Below are positions 7,574 to 13,081 of a stretch of DNA of 13,081 bases, piece after piece (within the stretch, counting starts at the first letter, position 1; each line of letters starts with the position of its first letter). The stretch is from positions 1-13,081 of the forward strand of contig JACZYI010000031.1 in NCBI GenBank assembly GCA_022571175.1. Direction: 5' to 3'. The DNA is from Pseudomonadota bacterium (GTDB lineage: Bacteria; Pseudomonadota; Alphaproteobacteria; Sphingomonadales; SMXR01). The translations under genes were made by a program, and so were the position numbers. A model generated the notes under the pieces. It did not search any database and was not told the origin of the DNA. It was given only the letters and a program-made list of their open reading frames with translations.

Positions 7574-8143
7574 TCAGCCAGCGTCAGAGGAGACATCTTT
7601 TGAAGTTTTGGCAGTCTTGTCATCAGGGGTTGTTTTTCCCGGAACGACTGTTTTTTGCCCCTTGTCAGATTCCTCCGATGTGGCAGCTTCAGCATCTGGC
7701 GAGTCGTTTCCGTTCTCCATTTTGGAGACCACGTCCTCAGCCAGAGAAGCCATCTGATTCCCCTGATCTTTTTCAGACTTGATTTGATCGCGCCCTTCAG
7801 GGCTCGCAGACCCTTTAGGGCTCGTGGTCCTGTCCCGTCCATTAGTTGAATTAGAGTTTGGTTCAGGGGTAGTTTTCTGTTCTACAGTCTTTTTGATTTG
7901 ATCGCCTGACTCCTGCGCCAAACGCATGTAGTGATCTGCATGCTGGAAATGGCTCTCTGCCTTTACCCGATCACCCGCCAGTTGGGCATCCCGTGCCAGC
8001 CCTTTATATTGTTCTGCCATCTTTTGGGCGTTGGCACGACCCTGAGGCCCTCCCCGCCTGATACCTCGGGGAGAATTACTGCCATTCGAATGGCGACCAC
8101 GTGAGCGGTCTCTTGGTGGGCGAGAGCCCTGATTTCGTCTCAT
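7574..8143 (-). CDS. DUF4167 domain-containing protein
   Basis: The product is 189 residues from an ATG. The first 36 residues are extremely basic and low in complexity (RRNQGSRPPRDRSRGR, then Gly/Arg/Ser-rich sequence). Then comes a short helical core, KMAEQYKGLARDAQLAGD (41-58) followed by KAESHFQHADHYMRL (61-75), which is the DUF4167 signature found almost only in alphaproteobacteria. The remaining 110 or so residues are polar, Ser/Thr/Glu/Lys-rich and probably disordered. The basic arm suggests nucleic-acid binding, but I know of no established biochemical function for the family. Its place between prmC and clpB is the usual one in this class and strengthens the call. A 200-base gap separates it from prmC, so it may have its own promoter. 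No clear Shine-Dalgarno precedes the ATG (the upstream bases are AAGACACCCAAAC). The start is still likely because the family begins with a basic MR-rich arm. Confidence 0.88.
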   Translation of the reverse strand: MRRNQGSRPPRDRSRGRHSNGSNSPRGIRRGGPQGRANAQKMAEQYKGLARDAQLAGDRVKAESHFQHADHYMRLAQESGDQIKKTVEQKTTPEPNSNSTNGRDRTTSPKGSASPEGRDQIKSEKDQGNQMASLAEDVVSKMENGNDSPDAEAATSEESDKGQKTVVPGKTTPDDKTAKTSKDVSSDAG

Positions 8144-8242
8144 GTTTGGGTGTCTTGGTTATACCATTTTTACTGTTGCAGCGGGTACAAACAAATCTCC
8201 TAAAGCCTCAACTCATTCTTTTCGTGCTGTTAGAGATAATGA

Positions 8243-8282
8243 CCGGAACATTCCCGGATTTCCGCCGCTTAGGCCCGCCTAA
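8243..8282 (-). other. Inverted repeats in the prmC-DUF4167 gap
   Basis: TTAGG-CCCG-CCTAA (8269-8282) is a perfect 5-bp stem with a 4-base loop, and CCGGAA-CA-TTCCCGG (8243-8257) is a 6-bp stem with one bulge. In the reverse-strand transcript both fall 60-100 bases after the prmC stop. Neither is followed by a T-run, so a Rho-independent terminator is not supported. They could be processing hairpins or a leader structure for the DUF4167 message. Confidence 0.3.
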
Positions 8283-8343
8283 CCTAGCGACATAAACGCA
8301 GTATGCCAACAAAAATTTAGTTAATTATGAAGATGGTCTGTTC

Positions 8344-9222
8344 CTATGACTTCCGGCACCGAATAACACGCTCAATACCAGCCAGATCACTCGTTATGTG
8401 AATTTCTTCAAAGTCTTCCTTTTGGATCATGGCCCGGACCCTTAGTGCCTGATCTTTACCCATCTCGAGCGCCATGACCCCGCCCTGCAATAAAAGTTCA
8501 GAGGCCCAACTGAATATATATGGCAGGCACTCAAGACCATCCTTGCCGCCATCCAGCGCCAAAACCGGGTCGTGCGCGCGAACTTCAATCGGGAGAGATT
8601 GGATCTGGTCCGATTCTATATAAGGCGGATTAGAAATGATAAAATCAAATGGGGCGGATGATTTGACAATTCCGGCTGGAGAAGTGCGCCAGTCAGCCAC
8701 CATGAACTCCGCCCGCTTTGACAAGCCAAAGCGTATGGAATTTTCGCGCGCCTGATTGACCACACCCTCTGCCCGATCAACTCCGATGCCCACTGCCCCC
8801 TCCAGCTCATTCAGAAGTGCAAGCAGAAGACAGCCCGAACCGGTGCCAAGATCCAGAATTTTCCACGCGTATCTGATACCCAGAGGGGTTGAACGCACAT
8901 AGTCCACAATCACCTCCACCAAGGTCTCGCTTTCCGGTCGCGGCACTAAAGTGTCAGAGTTGATGCGAAAGTCCAGGCTCCAGAATTCCTTGCTTCCCGT
9001 TATCCGCGCCACCGGCTCTCCCAGAGCCCTTCTCGCGGTCCATCGCTCTAATGTGGCAAGCTCTCGGTCTGAAACTTCCCTACCCATAGTCAGCAGGAGC
9101 ACTGACCTGTCGAGTCCTGAAATGCTGGCCAGCAGGACCTCAGCATCCAGCCGTGCAGTAGCAATGCCAGCCGTCTTCAGAATTTTTTCTGCGCGCCTCA
9201 CCGCGCGTGAGATTGTAGTCAA
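8344..9222 (-). CDS. prmC: Peptide chain release factor N(5)-glutamine methyltransferase PrmC
   Basis: The product is 292 residues, the normal family length. PrmC (HemK) transfers a methyl group from S-adenosylmethionine to the glutamine of the GGQ motif in release factors 1 and 2, which raises termination efficiency. The N-terminal helical domain covers about 1-85. It is followed by PRPESE (95-100, usually PRPETE), the SAM-binding loop DLGTGSG (124-130) and the catalytic NPPY (198-201) that holds the target glutamine. The start is TTG at 9222-9220. It overlaps the prfA stop in the sequence TTGA and has GGAG eight bases upstream inside the end of prfA, so translation is probably coupled. A GTG six codons further in is a weaker alternative. 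The next gene downstream, DUF4167, is 200 bases away, so prmC is probably the last gene of the ispG-hisS-prfA-prmC unit. Confidence 0.96.
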   Translation of the reverse strand: MTTISRAVRRAEKILKTAGIATARLDAEVLLASISGLDRSVLLLTMGREVSDRELATLERWTARRALGEPVARITGSKEFWSLDFRINSDTLVPRPESETLVEVIVDYVRSTPLGIRYAWKILDLGTGSGCLLLALLNELEGAVGIGVDRAEGVVNQARENSIRFGLSKRAEFMVADWRTSPAGIVKSSAPFDFIISNPPYIESDQIQSLPIEVRAHDPVLALDGGKDGLECLPYIFSWASELLLQGGVMALEMGKDQALRVRAMIQKEDFEEIHITSDLAGIERVIRCRKS

Positions 9223-10304
9223 GCGAATGACTCCATGTCCGCCAGCTGTGTTGCCTGATGGTCTTCCACCAAGGCATCTATAATGCCATCCAGACCCACT
9301 CCTTCTAAAATCTGGTCCAGTTTATGAACCGTCAAATTGATGCGATGATCGCTGACCCTCCCTTGGGGATAATTATAAGTGCGGATTCGCTCAGACCGAT
9401 CACCCGTTCCTATTTGACCACGGCGGTTGGCCGCTCGCTCCTCATCCGCCTTGGCCCGTTCATGCTCATATAGTCTGGCTCTCAACACTTTCATGGCCTT
9501 GGCGCGGTTCTTATGCTGGGATTTCTCGTCCTGCTGCTGGACCACAATGCCGGTCGGCAAATGCGTAATCCGAATAGCGCTATCGGTGGTATTAACCGAT
9601 TGTCCGCCGGGGCCGCTTGCCCTGAATATATCAACCCGAAGATCTTTTTCCTCAATCTGTATATCCACCTCCTCGGCTTCCGGTAAGACAGCGACGGTGG
9701 CAGTGGAAGTATGAATTCTTCCGCTCGATTCGGTGGTTGGCACCCGTTGAACGCGGTGTACGCCCGATTCAAATTTCATCCGGGAAAAAACACCCCTGCC
9801 CGAGACCGAGGCGATGACCTCCTTATAGCCACCTACACCGCTTGATGAAGCGCTGATAATCTCAACTTTCCAGCCTTTGGTTTCTGCATATTTTTGATAC
9901 ATGCGAAAAAGCACACCTGCGAAAAGTGAAGCCTCGTCTCCACCGGCACCCGCCCGAATCTCCAATATTACCGAGCGATCATCGGCAATATCTTTTGGCA
10001 GCAACAAAACTGAAAGCTTGTGTTCTGCCTTTTCAATTTTGGCTCTTGTATCTTCAAGTTCTTCAGCGGCCAGTGTGCGCATTTCAGCATCCGCTTCCCC
10101 GTCATCCACCATTTCCTCCAGATCAACAACTTCTGCCCGCATGGCAAGCAACAGCTTCGCCTCAGTTACAACAGGATCAAGATCTGAATATTCTTTCGAA
10201 GCCTTGGCAAAATTGTCTTTGCCCAGTTCGTCCGGATTCGCAAGGCTTTGGATTAGCTCTTCAAATCGCTTGATAATCTGTTCTAGTTTCTGGTCTGGAA
10301 TCAT
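9219..10304 (-). CDS. prfA: Peptide chain release factor 1
   Basis: The product is 361 residues, typical for bacterial RF1. It recognises UAA and UAG in the ribosomal A site and triggers peptide release. The stop-codon recognition tripeptide is P-T-T at 189-191 within VQRVPTTESSGR; RF1 has P-x-T here and RF2 has S-P-F. The catalytic loop GPGGQSVN has its GGQ at 233-235, and Gln235 is the expected PrmC substrate. The acidic, helical N-terminal domain (about 1-110) and the C-terminal region are complete. ATG at 10304 follows GAGG with six bases between, so the start is secure. It lies 77 bases after hisS with no terminator visible in the gap, and it overlaps prmC by four bases. No programmed frameshift is present, as expected for RF1. 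Confidence 0.98.
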   Translation of the reverse strand: MIPDQKLEQIIKRFEELIQSLANPDELGKDNFAKASKEYSDLDPVVTEAKLLLAMRAEVVDLEEMVDDGEADAEMRTLAAEELEDTRAKIEKAEHKLSVLLLPKDIADDRSVILEIRAGAGGDEASLFAGVLFRMYQKYAETKGWKVEIISASSSGVGGYKEVIASVSGRGVFSRMKFESGVHRVQRVPTTESSGRIHTSTATVAVLPEAEEVDIQIEEKDLRVDIFRASGPGGQSVNTTDSAIRITHLPTGIVVQQQDEKSQHKNRAKAMKVLRARLYEHERAKADEERAANRRGQIGTGDRSERIRTYNYPQGRVSDHRINLTVHKLDQILEGVGLDGIIDALVEDHQATQLADMESFA

Positions 10305-10381
10305 CCCTTGCCTCAGCTACTTCAAGGTATCATTTTGCATTGTTCAAAAATGGCATGCGGTACCGAAATCAACTGGTGATG

Positions 10382-11626
10382 CTAGGACTCAGGAGGCAGA
10401 GCAGCCAACAAACCCTCCAGGGGTACCTCACGCTGCGAGCCTTCATCCAAATCTCTGATGATGGCCTGGCCCTTGGCCAGCTCGTTTTCGCCCAGAATGA
10501 TGGCATATCTGGCATTTTGTTTATTCGCCCGGCTCAGCCTTTTCTTGAGTTTTCCCCTGAAGGCCATGTCGACGGTACGGCCAGCTTTTCTGAGTTGAGA
10601 GGCAATCTTGAGTGCTTTTTCTTCTGCTGCTTCACCCAGAGGAATCAGGGCCACCGGCCTCGGACCTTCCGGAACATCCGATAACAGCATTCCCAATCTT
10701 TCAATGCCCGCAGCCCAACCAACACCAGCCGTTGCAGGCCCGCCCATCTGCTCAATCAGGCCATCATAGCGACCGCCGCCGATGACCGTGCCCTGAGCCC
10801 CCAGATCATTGGTGATGAACTCAAAAGCAGTGTGACAATAATAATCAAGCCCACGTACCAGTTTTGGATTGTCCGTATACTCAATGCCAAGAATATCGAG
10901 CCCCCGTTTAACACTGGTGATAAAATCCCGGCTAGTTTCGTTCAAATAGTCCACCATGACCGGAGCATTGGCCACAAGTTTTTGATCCCCTTCATCTTTG
11001 GAATCGAGAATTCTGAGCGGATTGCGTGATAAACGAGCGAGACTGTCCTTGGAAAGTGTATCTTTATTCCCATCGAAGTAGGCCACCAGAGCCACTCGAT
11101 ACGCCTGTCTGCTTTCCGGGTCCCCCAAAGAATTCAGATGGAGGGTTGCCTGCGAGGCAAGGCCCATTTCCTCAAGTAACTGCTGACCCAGAGCGATAAT
11201 TTCCACGTCTGCCTGTGGTTCGGGTGCGCCCAATATTTCCACATCAAGCTGGTGGAACTGGCGGTAGCGCCCTTTTTGAGGCCGTTCGTAGCGGAACATT
11301 GGCCCATAGGCATACAGCTTGACCACGCCTTCCTGCTGCATGCCCCCTGACAGATACGCTCTTGCAATCCCTGCGGTGTATTCGGGTCTGAGTGTAATTT
11401 CATCGCCGCCCCGGTCGATGAAGCTATACATTTCCTTTGAGACCACATCCGAAGTCTCACCCAGAGTCCGTCGAAAAACCTCTGAAAACTCAAACAGGGG
11501 TGTAGCAATTTCCCGGAATCCAAAACGACCAGCAACACTCTTAAAAATGTCAACCACTTGCGAAAACCGGCGGGCATCATCGCCGCAGATGTCCCGGGTG
11601 CCACGAACGGGCTGCAGTTTGGACAC
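10382..11626 (-). CDS. hisS: Histidyl-tRNA synthetase
   Basis: The product is 414 residues, close to the usual bacterial length. This class II synthetase charges tRNA(His). Motif 1 is around FRRTLGETSDVVSKEMYSF (51-69). Motif 2 is YGPMFRYERPQKGRYRQF (107-124), with the ATP-binding arginine in FRYE. The two histidine-specific motifs are LVRGLDYYCHTAFEF (256-270) and GGGRYDGL (283-290). Motif 3 is GWAAGIERLGML (303-314). The C-terminal anticodon-binding domain (about 325-414) is complete. The start is GTG (11626-11624), preceded on the reverse strand by AAGGGGGA five bases away, which is convincing; the sequence SKLQPVRGTRDI that follows is the conserved N terminus. It starts 21 bases after the ispG stop and so is co-transcribed with it. 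It is a true HisRS rather than the paralogue HisZ, because the catalytic motifs and anticodon domain are all intact. Confidence 0.97.
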   Translation of the reverse strand: MSKLQPVRGTRDICGDDARRFSQVVDIFKSVAGRFGFREIATPLFEFSEVFRRTLGETSDVVSKEMYSFIDRGGDEITLRPEYTAGIARAYLSGGMQQEGVVKLYAYGPMFRYERPQKGRYRQFHQLDVEILGAPEPQADVEIIALGQQLLEEMGLASQATLHLNSLGDPESRQAYRVALVAYFDGNKDTLSKDSLARLSRNPLRILDSKDEGDQKLVANAPVMVDYLNETSRDFITSVKRGLDILGIEYTDNPKLVRGLDYYCHTAFEFITNDLGAQGTVIGGGRYDGLIEQMGGPATAGVGWAAGIERLGMLLSDVPEGPRPVALIPLGEAAEEKALKIASQLRKAGRTVDMAFRGKLKKRLSRANKQNARYAIILGENELAKGQAIIRDLDEGSQREVPLEGLLAALPPES

Positions 11627-11647
11627 GAATTTCCCCCTTAAAGCCGG

Positions 11648-12799
11648 TCAGGATACCGCTTTAACAACCTCAGGCAATGCTTCTTCTTTCTCGGCCTCTA
11701 TTTTCTCGGCCTCTATTTCGGCGGCCTTGGCCTCAACCAATTCCACAATATGGTCCACCAGACCATCATCGGTAATCTTGTGATCGGTAACACCTGAAAG
11801 ATAAATCATGTGTGTTCCATTTCCGCCACCAGTCAACCCAATGTCCGTTTCACGAGCCTCTCCGGGTCCGTTAACGACGCAGCCAATAATGGACAGGCTG
11901 AGAGGCGTCGAGATATGCGCAAGACGTTCTTCCAGAAGCTCCACAGTCCTGATAACGGGATAAGCCTGACGGGCGCAGGACGGACAAGAAATAATACTAA
12001 CGCCACGATGCCTGATTCCGAGAGACTTCAGAATTTCAAATCCGGCCTTGATCTCTTCCACCGGGTCCGCGGACAGAGAGACGCGGATGGTATCCCCGAT
12101 TCCCGACCACAACAACATACCCATTCCGATGGATGACTTGACCGTGCCTCCCTTCAGACTGCCTGCTTCTGTAATTCCCAGATGAAGGGGATAATCGCAA
12201 ACCTCGGCAAGACCCTGATACGCGGCCACGGCAAGAAAAATATCAGAGGCTTTGACACTGATCTTGAATTCAAAGAAATCATTGTCTTCCAACAGTTTGG
12301 CATGGTCCATTGCACTTTCAACCATGGCTTCGGGACAAGGCTCACCATATTTTTCAAGCAAGTGTTTTTCAAGTGAACCAGCATTAACGCCGATACGCAT
12401 GGCGCAACCATTGGCTTTTGCCGCAAGAACCACTTCTTTGACCCGATCTGCAGACCCGATATTGCCCGGATTTATCCGCAAACAAGCTGCTCCGGCGTCA
12501 GCGGCTTCGAGGGCTCTTTTGTAGTGAAAATGGATATCGGCCACGATTGGAACATTGGCGGCCCGGCATATTTCTGACAGTGCGGATGTGGACTCTTTGT
12601 CAGGACAGGAGACCCTGACAATGTCTGCGCCCGCATCCTCCAGAGCCCGAATCTGCTCAATGGTCGCCTTGGCATCGCTGGTCAAGGTATTGGTCATGCT
12701 TTGGACCGTAATCGGCGCACCCCCACCGATGGGAACATCACCCATCATTATCTGGCGGCATTCACGGCGATAAATATCGCGATAGGGTCGAACACTCAT
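11648..12799 (-). CDS. ispG: 4-hydroxy-3-methylbut-2-en-1-yl diphosphate synthase (flavodoxin), IspG/GcpE
   Basis: The product is 383 residues. It converts 2-C-methyl-D-erythritol 2,4-cyclodiphosphate to HMBPP, the penultimate step of the non-mevalonate isoprenoid pathway, in the cytoplasm. The TIM-barrel part includes VQSMTNTLT and DAGADIVRVSCP. The [4Fe-4S] ligands are Cys272 and Cys275 in SCPSCAR, and Cys307 and Glu314 in GCVVNGPGEA. This is the short bacterial form without the extra domain of plant enzymes. ATG at 12799 has GAGGAA upstream, and SVRPYR is a common family start. The last 25 or so residues form a charged tail (EAKAAEIEAEKIEAEKEE) that goes beyond the conserved core and comes partly from a 15-bp DNA duplication. 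It is the first gene of the reverse-strand unit; hisS follows after 21 bases. Confidence 0.98.
   Translation of the reverse strand: MSVRPYRDIYRRECRQIMMGDVPIGGGAPITVQSMTNTLTSDAKATIEQIRALEDAGADIVRVSCPDKESTSALSEICRAANVPIVADIHFHYKRALEAADAGAACLRINPGNIGSADRVKEVVLAAKANGCAMRIGVNAGSLEKHLLEKYGEPCPEAMVESAMDHAKLLEDNDFFEFKISVKASDIFLAVAAYQGLAEVCDYPLHLGITEAGSLKGGTVKSSIGMGMLLWSGIGDTIRVSLSADPVEEIKAGFEILKSLGIRHRGVSIISCPSCARQAYPVIRTVELLEERLAHISTPLSLSIIGCVVNGPGEARETDIGLTGGGNGTHMIYLSGVTDHKITDDGLVDHIVELVEAKAAEIEAEKIEAEKEEALPEVVKAVS
11688..11717. repeat. Two perfect 15-bp tandem copies inside the ispG 3' end
   Basis: TTCTCGGCCTCTATT occurs at 11688-11702 and again immediately at 11703-11717. In the ispG frame each copy adds five residues and gives the repeated IEAEK in the C-terminal charged tail. 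The unit is a multiple of three, so the frame is kept. This looks like a small slippage or duplication event in a tolerant tail. Confidence 0.9.
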
Positions 12800-12864
12800 T
12801 TTTTCAGTTCCTCATGGCGGGAAATTTAACCCAGCCTCACAACAAGAGTTTCCCGTTGGCTCTA

Positions 12865-12893
12865 AAATGGGCAAAGAAGGGTCGATTAGCAAG
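12865..12893 (-). promoter_or_regulatory. Possible promoter of the ispG-hisS-prfA-prmC unit
   Basis: Read on the reverse strand, CTTGCT (12893-12888), 17 bases, then CCATTT (12870-12865). This is a partial match to CTTGAC, 17 bases, CTATAT. The -35 is good and the -10 is poor. It would give a leader of about 60 bases before the ispG ATG. The call depends on the spacing and was made by eye. Confidence 0.25.
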
Positions 12894-12903
12894 GAAATTT
12901 GAA

Positions 12904-13081
12904 GTGGTGAATGAAAACGATTTGAAGGGAATTGGGATTTGGGCTTTGAGCTTCGATGGTGACCGTCAGGAGCTGCAAGGGGCCTTATCCGATGCCTTTG
13001 GATCGACCGCAGCGCCTTTGAAACCAAATGCTTTTCGAATTTTGAATATTTGCGATGGGCAGGTCGAAATTGCGACTCAAC
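12904..13081 (+). CDS. Unrecognised open frame divergent from ispG, running off the window
   Basis: A forward frame is open from before 12814 to the last base without a stop. From GTG 12904 it gives 59 residues, including NDLKGIGIWALSFDGDRQE and, near the edge, FRILNICDGQVE. I prefer GTG 12904 because AAGGA (12891-12895) sits eight bases upstream and because this leaves about 104 bases between divergent starts for promoters. An in-frame ATG at 12814 would add 30 residues (beginning AGNLTQPHNK). It has no Shine-Dalgarno and would leave only 14 bases to the ispG start. The residue mix looks protein-like, with alternating hydrophobic stretches and few rare residues. I do not recognise a family and offer no function. 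The frame could still be chance, since only 89 open codons are visible. Confidence 0.5.
   Translation, partial: MVNENDLKGIGIWALSFDGDRQELQGALSDAFGSTAAPLKPNAFRILNICDGQVEIATQ

Noticed and set aside
8101..8295. A forward frame across the DUF4167-prmC gap
   Set aside because: It starts inside DUF4167 in antisense, has no Shine-Dalgarno and shows no recognisable sequence; the gap is better read as leader or spacer.
9901..10458. A 185-codon forward frame opposite prfA and the end of hisS
   Set aside because: The product is low-complexity Ser-rich sequence, the usual reverse reading of acidic helical genes, and prfA is unmistakable on the other strand.
11319..11783. A 154-codon forward frame opposite hisS and ispG
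   Set aside because: It spans two conserved reverse genes and their junction and has no coding features of its own.
1..13081. A mobile element, CRISPR array, toxin-antitoxin pair or defence island
   Set aside because: No transposase, integrase, regularly spaced repeats or paired small genes were seen; the gene order is ordinary chromosomal backbone.

Overview
The window looks like chromosome from an alphaproteobacterium of moderate GC content. The main grounds are the run of reverse-strand genes ispG, hisS, prfA, prmC, a DUF4167 gene and clpB, which is a familiar alphaproteobacterial neighbourhood, together with the DUF4167 family itself. The large TonB-dependent receptor resembles those of Kordiimonadales, Emcibacterales, sphingomonads and Hyphomonadaceae. 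I cannot place the genus.

Layout. Positions 1-225 hold the 3' end of a forward M23-family metallopeptidase gene. Positions 402-1043 encode a small secreted protein of unknown function. Positions 1044-1576 are a long gene-free stretch with several inverted repeats and no convincing gene. A TonB-dependent receptor follows at about 1577-4786 and ends in a strong UUCG-loop terminator that lies between it and the convergent clpB. From 4881 to 12799 every gene is on the reverse strand. In transcription order these are ispG (isoprenoid precursor synthesis), hisS (histidyl-tRNA synthetase), prfA (release factor 1), prmC (release-factor methyltransferase), a DUF4167 protein and clpB (disaggregase). 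At the right edge an unrecognised forward frame diverges from ispG and runs off the window.

How the genes work together. ispG, hisS, prfA and prmC are closely spaced (gaps of 21 and 77 bases, then a 4-base TTGA overlap) and look like one transcription unit. PrmC methylates the GGQ glutamine of PrfA, so those two form a functional pair with coupled translation. DUF4167 sits behind a 200-base gap. clpB has its own plausible promoter and is probably expressed separately under stress. The forward half (M23 peptidase, secreted protein, receptor) is all envelope-directed, but wide gaps separate the genes and I see no evidence that they form one operon.

Non-ATG starts seem common here: GTG for hisS, probably GTG for the receptor, TTG for prmC. 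I found no tRNA, rRNA, CRISPR array, insertion sequence, phage gene or recognisable defence system. Most of the window is conserved housekeeping. The least explained parts are the 533-base gap before the receptor, the 402-1043 protein, the DUF4167 tail and the frame at the right edge.
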